A stretch of 64,000 nt of DNA from Balanoglossus misakiensis (taxonomy: Eukaryota > Hemichordata): NCBI GenBank assembly GCA_040954595.2, contig CM082580.2, forward strand, positions 10,540,001 through 10,604,000, given 5' to 3'. Of this stretch, positions 11,301 through 20,107 are shown in pieces. Position 1 is the first letter of the stretch. Every line of letters starts with the position of its first letter. A program made the translations under genes and the position numbers. The notes below the pieces were generated by a model. The model worked only from the letters and a program-made list of their open reading frames with translations. It ran no database searches and was not told the origin of the DNA.

Positions 11301-14247
11301 GAATCTAAGCCACAGGTTGGTTCGTCACACAGCATTATGTACGGATCTGTCAGTAACTGCAAAATGGTAATGACACTGTAAGGTTAGCTTTCCTTATTCA
11401 GTGTGGGACGTCGGCATAGAAGAATATTCATGAACTAAAAGACAGGTTAACTACTAGTACATAATACGGTTTAGGGTCACCGATTCAAATTTGAGCTCTA
11501 CCTCTGTCGCGAACGACAATCTTTTCTTCTCCCCACCGGATAAATCTTTTATTTTGCTTTCGGATACGTCGCCAAGACCAAGCTGAATCAGAGCTGTGTT
11601 AATCTTTTCCTCTCGTGACCTCGGTGACGTGTCCGCCTCCATACGTAGGATAGCCTGTGTTGGAAATTTAAACATGTTAGTCTATCAGTAACAGGTTAAT
11701 GTGTATATATTATGCTGATGATGGTGATGAAACGCAAAATGGAAGAAACGTCAATTACAACTAGTCTGAAATGTTGTTAATACCGCTGCAGACTGTTATA
11801 AAATCAACTTACATGAAAGTTTAAATGTTCCCTCGCTGTTATAGCTTGGATGAAAAGATCAACCTGTTCAACATAAGCTATGCTTCGTTTGCTGAACGCA
11901 GTGGTGACTGGATTCCCATTGGCTGTGACTGCGCCCTCGATGAACAGGTTGCCTTGGAGATGTTCCCTTCCCGACAGCACGTTGAGTAATGTCGTTTTGC
12001 CAGACCCACTGTTGATATATGTATAGATGAAGTGAGTCAATTTCAGACGAAGTAGCAACAAAAATGCATATACATAGTCTAGCTTGTACGGCTTAATTGT
12101 CGAACGTTCATCGTTGGTGTCGTCATTTTCGAGTGGATGTTGACAATATTTTTTTTCAAAGAGCATTTGTCATGAAAGCAACTATCAGAAGTTACTTTAT
12201 GGTCTTCAGAAAAAAAATACAATTCATGATGTCCTACCTCGCTCCCATAATGGCCAGGATATGCCCCGGTTCCGCCAAACCAGACACTGTCAAGAGAACG
12301 CAAAACTGTTGTCATGTCAACCAACCGGGCGTACAGAATATCATGCAGACGCACGTGACTCGATCGGACCATAAAATACGCTGCGGTGATATATGACCAG
12401 GTGACCTTGTAGAACAGTTGTTTTCTCCATAATGACACGTTAATGATAATTTTTGAAGCGCTACAACGTCTGGCATCCATGATTTATCCACGGGACAAGT
12501 GACAACTGTTCCCGTCGTAACACCTGAACGGCCGGGTACGTTAGTTTCGCAGGCCGTACCATTATGGGTGTATAGCTGCAGTCAGTGGGATGACTGGGCG
12601 CCAATGAGCGATGCCCGCACACGTTGTTACACAAGGCAACAATGGACTCGCATAACGCATTGTACACACCGGTATATTATACTGTTAAGGTCTCTTTCAT
12701 CGAGCCAAAGAATGAAGCACAAACGAATGAAGAATTCAGAACGACGTTATGTAACCCACGGTTTGAAGTACGGGAAGGGCAACAGGTATAACAACATACC
12801 TCCATGCAGTACAGTCTTTGGATTCGGCGGTTCCTCGTCTGTCCCACGCAGTCTTTTCAACTTCTCGTAGCATCTCTCCTCCGGCGGCATGGCCGTGGCG
12901 TGGATGTCTGTCCATGTCAGCACGTATGGGCCCTTGCGGCGCCTTCTCTGTTCTGCTATGTCTGTCTGTATTCGAAGCCGGCGAATTAGTATTAACTCAA
13001 CAATTTTCGATGAAAATTAAATTTAAAGGAAACATCATATCGTGGCAACTTTCTCGCGTAAGCCGTCTTGCATTCACTTGCTTTCGATAACGGCACTTTT
13101 CCATTTGTGTTACATGTATTGTGATTTCATACAATTGAAAACAACACATTTATCACCCCCCCCCCGAATTGAAACCATTACTGTTCTTCGCAGTCATTTT
13201 TCACAGTCATGTTTGGTACCACCCAGTGACACCGGGTGGTTCGCATTAATTAGCATATGTCCGACATCACAGCCTTTTGTGTAAACGTACGCGACTATAT
13301 ATCATCTCTCTTATTATAATAGATGTTAAATGAGAACAATATTCAAACTAGTGATGTCGCAGCTTGTATTCCTGGTGACGGAAAGCCGATGAAAATTGGC
13401 AGAGTTGCTAATCATCTACTAGTATTTAATATGTCATGTGATGAAAATATCAAACCGCCGACGTGGGTGGTTTCGTGAAATATGCATTGCATTTTACCGC
13501 TATAATATAGTTGGATATTAATCTCAAAGTAGGACGCTCTCTTTGCGTATACAGTTCACAAATACTCAACAGTGTTCCGTAGCAATTCAGAAACAACGCA
13601 CTAAATTGCCCAACCCAACCAGAACGTCCCGGCGGCGACGGGACAATGGAAAATGCCGGTACCCAGGAAAGTTTAGCTAAATCAGGCACAGACGGCTGTA
13701 TGCAACTGCTCGTTTCCACCCCCTTCACCGCCACATTGAAAAAACAAACAGAAAAAATAATGATAAAATGCGTTTTGACGCGCCGACTCATAGATGCTAT
13801 TAATAGACGATGCGAGCACGTTCTGTTTTTTTATGGGCGTGGCGATATTAATAACACCAAGAGTGCCATACTACAGAAATAACCGTGCTACCAACTTTGT
13901 GTAAATTTAATTAACTCATAGTTTCCAGCTTATGAATTTACACTGCAGAATAACGCACACATGTAGTACTCTTACTCAGATAAAAATATTAATTTTCCAA
14001 AGGATTGAAACAAAAGGGACATTTAAAGCCTAAAATAAATAATATAAACAAGTCTGTAATATTACAGCGTTTCAGAAAGTATTGGGGTGTTGGTGAAATC
14101 GGTGACTATAAAACATGTCAGTTTGGCCAAACATAGGCTGTCTGCAAATTGTTGAATATATTTACCGAGGACCGGCGACATGTTTAGAGTACATGTACTT
14201 ACCAGTTCGAACTCCATGAACCGACGAATCTCAGCCAGAGACGCCAT
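8389..14247 (-). CDS. ABCG-family (White-like) half-transporter, 15 exons
   Basis: Exons (minus): 14203-14247, 12800-12965, 12238-12286, 11813-12008, 11502-11654, 11190-11356, 10906-11080, 10593-10714, 10234-10468, 9897-9989, 9720-9777, 9469-9534, 9147-9252, 8749-8923, 8389-8520. All introns are GT-AG, phases agree, and the sum is 1938 nt (645 aa plus stop), the usual ABCG half-transporter size. The N-terminal ATPase has Walker A GASGSGKTT (85-93), Q-loop Q135, signature LSGGE (190-194), Walker B ending DE (214-215), D-loop GLDS and switch H247. The C-terminal half has six predicted membrane segments and the ABCG motif [20 protein letters not shown] before a Cys-containing outer loop. The linker ([18 protein letters not shown]) resembles Drosophila White. 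ABCG half-transporters dimerise and move small lipophilic or pigment-precursor molecules; the substrate here is unknown. Exon 1 is the least certain. Confidence 0.93.
9261..9280. repeat. (CAAA)n microsatellite in an ABCG intron
   Basis: Five AAAC units next to the 3' splice site of the exon ending at 9252. Confidence 0.8.
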
Positions 14248-15375
14248 TGCTTGACTGCAGTGTGCCGACTAGGAAGTCCGACGTCACGCTCACCAAATTA
14301 TGAATATTCATAAATTAGAGCACATCACAGTACCATCACATTTTTTTCAATGAGTATGTCAACTGTTTTCATCCACGCAGGCAATAATGGTTGCAATGCC
14401 TACGTTGTGTTATAACAGTGTCCACGAAGTGTTTGTGTTGTATTGAAATGGTACCTGCATGTTAATGCACGTAGACCAGGGTGTATGGTTAGTGTAGGCC
14501 TGCCCGGTTCCAATTGTTCTCTGCAGTACAACGCAGACAAAGAAAAATATTCTCTCTTTGTCTGTCTGTGTAGCATACAGGTGGGGCTTGGAAGGAGGCT
14601 GTACTGATTGCAAATTAATGATTGACACCAAGCCAATCACTGGTCGCGCAGCAATTCATGTACCGTGCCGAGCAAGCAAACATTTTCTCTAAGTATACTG
14701 GCACATGCATGGAGCTGCCACAGTGCATGTAAGGGAAAATGTTTGGCATATTAACGTTGTTTTATATCCAGACTATTTATAAAGCTCAGTCCCCATCGCT
14801 CTCTTGTACTGTTTATGCTGAAACCTACTACAGTACATGTACTGTACATGTATTTGCTTCAGATACTAATAATAGCACATCCATTCATACTCCCCGATAT
14901 CGAGCTGGTTCAGTCAGCGCTGAAAACCCTATAGCCCCATCAGTCGTTCTCTCGCACTCTATTCCCGACCATTGTCAGCCCACTGACGTGGTCGATACGT
15001 CTTTCCAGTCGCGTGAGGGCGCGTGGCCGGGTTTGCCTGCCGGGTGTTTTCCGTTTAATCATTAAACACATGGCAGCAAATGTAAATAATTTCTTCCAAA
15101 GGTTATGTTTACCATTTACGTTGATACACAGACATACATACATGTATAGCATATCTGTACGCCGTCTTCGTACTGCCTGGGATGTGAACAAAATGGCGAA
15201 CGCAAGGCGATGCGTCTGTACTCGCTAGCCGAGGGCAGCGATGTAGCCTGGTTCGGTGGTTTCTGAAGCGCACGGTCCCTGTAGTGTCAAAAGTGATCCA
15301 GAAGTGTTCAACTGTTGCTTTCTTATTGGACAAAGAGATGTAGATCGGTTAGTACACACTGGAACGTTCGTTGAA
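14248..15375. promoter_or_regulatory. Divergent intergenic region between ABCG (-) and sialyltransferase (+)
   Basis: About 1.1 kb between two divergently transcribed genes, so it should hold both promoters. On the ABCG side there is a CRE-like GACGTCAC at 14279-14286, about 35 bp before the ATG, and a perfect 16-bp palindrome TTATGAATATTCATAA at 14299-14314. Further on there are clustered GTACATGTAC-type palindromes at about 14833-14852. No TATA box was found near either start. A shared promoter is inference only. Confidence 0.45.
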
Positions 15376-17916
15376 ATGTTTCGAAGACTTCGAAAATGCT
15401 GCCATTTTCTAACCGTCGTGCTTGTGGTGGCGTCACTCGTGACTATGGCTGTATACCACAGCAACTTTGCGGCCCGTTGGTTACATGGAATTAAGCACAG
15501 CCAAGGATTCGTTGGGCGGAGGAATTCTCTGCTAGTCCAAGGCCCTCCCCTGGAAGTGTAAGTATCTCACATGATTAGTACTAGGATTCCATGTCTCGAT
15601 ACTAGTAAATTGAGGCAAATCGTTTTCAGATGCCTTGTTGAAAATCCGAATTCCGATCACAAGTTGCTTGGTCCCGATCCACCACTTTAAATGTCTATCC
15701 ATCCAAACGTTTATCTGAACGTATACATGAACGATTCCTTCAGCAGATGGCCAGAACATCCACTGTCTATGGGGAACGACCGTCAAAATGTCGCCACCAA
15801 CGCCGTGGGTGGAAACGCGGCGGATGGCAAAGACGACAACAGAAACGAGGAAGAGGGTGAGTAACCCCCCCCCCCCAAATAGATATAACCTAGGGGTGGG
15901 TTAGCTGTGTTGACAGTTCATCAAACAAGATGGCGACACAAAGAAGCAATTCAATGACTGTGTTTATGTTTTCTGAGGTCAGTGTGCAAAGCACATCGTA
16001 ATTAGTTATAGACGTTTTGTTTTTCTCTGTTGCGCTTTCACCTCAAAACAAATGGTTTGCTGCTTTTGTCCGCAGATGGCGTCTCTCTTGAAAAATTGAA
16101 GGATTATGCCTACAACGTTTCCTTGCCATGGCATCAGAACTTCACAGCACTCGACTCAATAAGGTATAAAGAGGTTAAACGTTGTTGTGAAATTCTTTAT
16201 TTTTCAAAAGTAAGATATAAGGAATCTTGCAATTTATTCACTCGACTAATGTTATTCCCCCCTTCTCTCTCTCTCTCTCTCTGTTGTTCTCGTCGTTCGT
16301 AGGTTAGCACTTGAAAAAAATCTCACAGCTCTGCGCGGAAGCATCGTGACGAAGGAGAACACCCCGCCCGGAAGCAGTCTGCATTTTTCGGCTTGGCCTG
16401 GCGTGGCTGCAATAACCGAGAAAGTCCACCAGCTGTTTCCAAAGGTGAGGATATGAAAGACATCGACGTAGCAAGTCGACGGGTCAACGTGTATCAGAAT
16501 GCCGAACGACCAAAATAACTTCCCACACAAAACTGTACAATAACTAAATTATCAAAATAATAATTGTCTTGCTTTCTCCTTGTGCAGACGTCACCGTTTC
16601 CGACAGAGCGGATGAAGCGCTGTAGTGTTATCGGCAACAGCGGTATCTTGCTCAACAGTAACTGTGGCAACGAGATTGACAAGGCGGAATACGTATTCAG
16701 GTAATACACGTGAAAATCTTGAATTATTTTCGATGATTGCGCCGGTGACGTTCAAATCAAGAAGGCTGTCAATTTCTGTGAATGTACACACGCACACCGA
16801 CAAAAACTCGATAAAAAAGTCAGTAAATGATTTTCTGCTTTGATTTTACATTTGCCCATGATTTGATCCAGTGCCTTTATGTCTTTAAACGCCAAGGTGC
16901 AACGCTGCCCCAATTTCACAGTTTTCGGAAGACGCTGGCAAGAAAACCAATTTAACCACAATTAACAAAAGTATACTTCATGACAGGTAAAGTTTAAGAT
17001 TGTTTGATATTTCAGCAGCCTTTTGCTCTATACCACCACCACAACCGCCGCCACCACCACCATTCAAAAGTGTTTTTCACCCGAGATGGATTCCAAAGGC
17101 ATATTGTACATTCATAATACACGTCAGTCAGGGGATCCGGGATATCACTGTGTAAAATTCCTGCTGTTATTTTCCACAGGTATATGGCGCTGAAGAGTTT
17201 AGATTTCCAGTTTCAGTTTCAAAATGACATGAAGGAGTACAGCGGTTTGATTTGGATCCCAGCCTTCGCAAATCGACCGTCCCTCGAAGATTGTTACAAT
17301 GCCAAGCGCACTTTCCAGTCGCAGACGTCAGATATCGTTTTCGGACACCCGCAGCATTTCATGCAAATATCAAAGTACTGGGCGTCACGTGGTGTCAAAG
17401 GAATTCTAACAACAGGTGTGAATATAATAGTATGTTGATCAATTTCCATTGACACTATTGAACTGGAAAACCTGCCCGACTTTCTGTCAACCAACCAACC
17501 AACCAACCAACCAACCATCCAGCCAGAGTCAGTCAGTCAGTCAATACAGTAAAACATGTAGACCAATTCATAACAGGTCAATCGGGCAACTATCCAAACT
17601 AATTTGTTGCTGAAGACCAAATCATTATTTCCAGTATACCAGTACATGTACTAGTAAATGGCATTTTTCCTTCTACTTTTCTGTAGGATTTTACCTCCTC
17701 GGTTTGGCGCTCAATCTCTGCGAAGAGACTCACGTGTTCGGCTTTTGGCCGTTTCTGAAGGACCCGGATGACAAGGCCCTCAAGTTTCACTACTACGACG
17801 AGGTTGGATTCGAAAAGAGGACGAAAAGAATCCACGAAATCCCGCGAGAGTTCGAAGTCATTCACGGGCTTCACCAGCGAGGAGTCTTGAGAATGCATAT
17901 TGGAAAGTGTCCATGA
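15376..17916 (+). CDS. ST8Sia-type alpha-2,8-sialyltransferase-like enzyme, 8 exons
   Basis: Exons: 15376-15557, 15744-15856, 16076-16163, 16303-16444, 16588-16700, 16897-16986, 17180-17415, 17687-17916. Introns are GT-AG, phases fit, and the sum is 1194 nt (397 aa plus stop). Type II Golgi enzyme: short basic N-terminus (MFRRLRK), one membrane anchor (about 8-26), acidic stem, then a GT29 catalytic domain. L-sialylmotif from C187 (CSVIGNSGILLNSNCG) to about 235, S-sialylmotif about 320-342 (TGFYLLGLALNLCEE, then FGFWP), motif III HYYD (356-359) and VS motif H371-x4-E376. The family transfers sialic acid from CMP-sialic acid to sialylated glycans. The NPS usual at the L-motif end in this family reads NKS (236-238). 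Exon 2 has a NAGNAG acceptor (15741-15746). Acceptor specificity cannot be read from sequence. Confidence 0.93.
16263..16282 (+). repeat. (CT)n tract before exon 4 of the sialyltransferase gene
   Basis: Short TC/CT run ending about 20 nt before the acceptor at 16302; it probably serves as the polypyrimidine tract. Confidence 0.7.
17488..17516 (+). repeat. (CCAA)n microsatellite in the last sialyltransferase intron
   Basis: About seven CCAA units followed by AGTCAGTC repeats. Confidence 0.8.
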
Positions 17917-18090
17917 CATGCACTTGGACTTAAATGCCCACGTTTCTTGGCAGCGGCATTTCATTGCGTAAACAATAGGCCGTGTCATAGTTTCTGGTGC
18001 AACTTTGAGCGCGGTAATTGATATACAGCCTAACACCCGCTCTATAGTTTATCAAGGGTGTAGGCCTATGTTTTCTGCGAATTCATTATG

Positions 18091-18096
18091 AATAAA
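18091..18096 (+). terminator. Poly(A) signal of the sialyltransferase gene
   Basis: AATAAA 175 nt after the stop codon. The next promoter-like element begins only about 40 bp further on. Confidence 0.6.
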
Positions 18097-18135
18097 AATC
18101 GCGAACAAGGGTGGCGTGACTGTACGCCGTGACAC

Positions 18136-18206
18136 AGTTTCTTTCGCTTTCGTTTCGGAAGTTCGACGGAAATATAAAGCTTATATAAGTCTGTGTTAGT
18201 TCAGTT
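18136..18206 (+). promoter_or_regulatory. TATA promoter with ISRE/IRF-like element
   Basis: The block CTTTCGCTTTCGTTTC (18141-18156) reads GAAACGAAAGCGAAAG on the other strand and includes GAAAGCGAAA, the spacing of an interferon-stimulated response element. A fourth GAAA half-site abuts it at 18137-18140. A TATA box (TATATAAG, 18182-18189) follows, then an initiator-like TCAGTT at 18201. A strong donor (AAG|GTGGGT) at 18266/18267 could end a first non-coding exon. A TATA promoter with an upstream IRF-type site fits an inducible gene. All motif calls are by eye and the transcription start is inferred. Confidence 0.5.
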
Positions 18207-19057
18207 TTTTATTCAAACACATCGCAGACTCGCATACGGAGTGAGATCAAGCTACTTGACAGCAAGGTGGGTGCACACTCATGGCAAATGTCCAGCCCTG
18301 GATAAATCGCCAAAACTCAGAAAACTTTATACATTATCATATTGTGAAACCTGAGTTCGCCCAACATGGCGTGAGCATATAACATCAGAATTGTTGTGAC
18401 AAAATGTCTGTCCTTTTGCATTTGGCCAGTCCTTTGTTGATAAAGTTTGGACGGTGAAAATTCTGCGTATGATCACGGTGACAGTGGTAAACGATGTTGC
18501 CGATGTGGAGTGGGGGTATGTCGTCGTGATCGCTTAAAGTGTCCGGACGTATAATGTATTGGCGATCGGCAACGAATCTCGGCCTTTTTTCTTAACAAAC
18601 AGGAACAAAGGGTCTGTGTTTAGCTTAGCTGCCAGAATGAATCGTCCCAGTGTAATTTTACACTCAAGTATTCCTCCATTAACCGTCCTAAAATGCCTAG
18701 CGATCAGCAATATATGGCGGTATTTTGTGAAAAAAGGGGTACAACTGCCTACACTGGTATACACTTTTCTGAAAAAGTGGCACGGCTTCCTACCGATTCA
18801 GTGACTCGCATACAACACTGGCAGGCGCAATAATAGAGCTTCGAACAAAAAAGGTCAGGCTCTTTGACATTCTTGACCTTTCAACGTGCATTCTTCCGTG
18901 AACCCCATAAAGGACTCCGAAAAAATGTCAACATTCGGACTTCAGTCAGTAGCAGTCATTGTCAAACCAATACTATTACAAAAACAGAAACACTACTACA
19001 GGATCAAGAATTTTCCGTGCAATACACGCCAGCGAAAACAAAAATACGAGATTTAAC

Positions 19058-19073
19058 CTTTCGCTTTCGTTTC
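19058..19073 (+). promoter_or_regulatory. Second exact copy of the ISRE-like 16-mer
   Basis: The same 16 bases (CTTTCGCTTTCGTTTC) recur 917 bp downstream of the promoter copy and 234 bp before the coding start; the flanks are unrelated. It also forms the pyrimidine tract of a possible acceptor (TTCTATTCACAG, ending 19082) that would open a short 5' UTR exon to a donor at about 19121. It may be a second regulatory site, a splice signal, or both. Confidence 0.4.
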
Positions 19074-19306
19074 TATTCACAGAGGTCAGATACGTAGTCA
19101 ACCACCTTGAGTACGCATAAAGGTAAATGTAGGATAGGTTTCTTTTCTCTCAAACATTTGCAAGTAGAATGTACGTATTGATACGTATTAAGCCTATAAA
19201 AAGAAACGAAAATACTGTAGAATATCAAAAGTGGGCGACTTGGTCTTCAGTTTTAACGACAAACACCAAATACCACGTTGTTCATTTTTTTCGCGCCAGC
19301 CGCAAA

Positions 19307-19717
19307 ATGATCGACAAAACATATCCAGGCGGATTCACTGTTAGCGATCTGCAGCAGCTGTTGAGAGACAACATATCCAAGATCGACCAAGACACCAGAC
19401 TGATGCTGCAGCACGCCATCACCCTTGTTGGCAAATCCAGCTGGTCCAGGTGGAACAACACCATGATCGAAATGCTCGACAAGTCGATGACCCCCGTGGT
19501 TACCGTGAGATCTGGAAGTTGCGCCAACCACGTGTGTATCCACTTCGACGGCGGAGATAGACCAGCCGACTACTACAAGAGGAAGGGCTGGGGGTATTGG
19601 CTGTACGAGAGAGTGATCACCGCCTGGGATAAAATCGTCGACACTGCGATGCGAGGTGCAGTCGGGGCACTGACGGGCAAAGTTGTAATTGCAGCAATAG
19701 ATTATAAAAAGAAATAA
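19307..19717 (+). CDS. Uncharacterised 136-aa protein
   Basis: A single coding exon for a 136-aa protein I do not recognise. The start at 19307 is chosen because an acceptor-like site (T-rich tract ending CGCGCCAG at 19299) lies just before it and the ATG has A at -3. Without splicing, the frame could extend to 19169 (182 aa), but that extension is AT-rich and less protein-like. No signal peptide is visible. The N-terminal half is helical and amphipathic (FTVSDLQQLLRDNI), the middle has two cysteines (SCANHVC), and the C-terminus carries a small-residue hydrophobic stretch (AMRGAVGALTGKVVIAAI) and ends in lysines, so it could associate with membranes. The upstream region has a TATA box and ISRE-like sites, so induction by IRF-type factors is a reasonable guess. 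Function unknown; possibly lineage-specific. Confidence 0.6.
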   Translation: MIDKTYPGGFTVSDLQQLLRDNISKIDQDTRLMLQHAITLVGKSSWSRWNNTMIEMLDKSMTPVVTVRSGSCANHVCIHFDGGDRPADYYKRKGWGYWLYERVITAWDKIVDTAMRGAVGALTGKVVIAAIDYKKK

Positions 19718-20045
19718 TCATCGACCCTGTCCTGAGACCATTTAGTGTCGTATAGCATTTCCATCAAAATAAGTTTGTTTCTTATATCACGCACTGCTAC
19801 ATACTTTACTTGCTCTAATTAACCGTTTCGAACATCTAACAGCTAAACTCGATCGTCTGTGACAAGGAAAAACCAATCCTGTAGATATTCTACACATGTT
19901 TTTGAACAATTTACACAATAGGACATTATATTCATGTTCAATGGAATCAATTTGATAATTGGGACCTTGTAGCGAAAAAACATGTGTTCTAGTATGTAAG
20001 AAAGCGAGTTAGTTGATTAATATGCTTTTGTAGAATGTCACTTTG

Positions 20046-20051
20046 TTTATT
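20046..20051 (-). terminator. Poly(A) signal of the cyanophycinase-like gene
   Basis: AATAAA on the minus strand, 57 nt after the stop codon. Confidence 0.6.
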
Positions 20052-20107
20052 GACATAAATGTAGAAAATCGGCCACATTAACATCTGAATTTCACTCATG
20101 AAACTCT

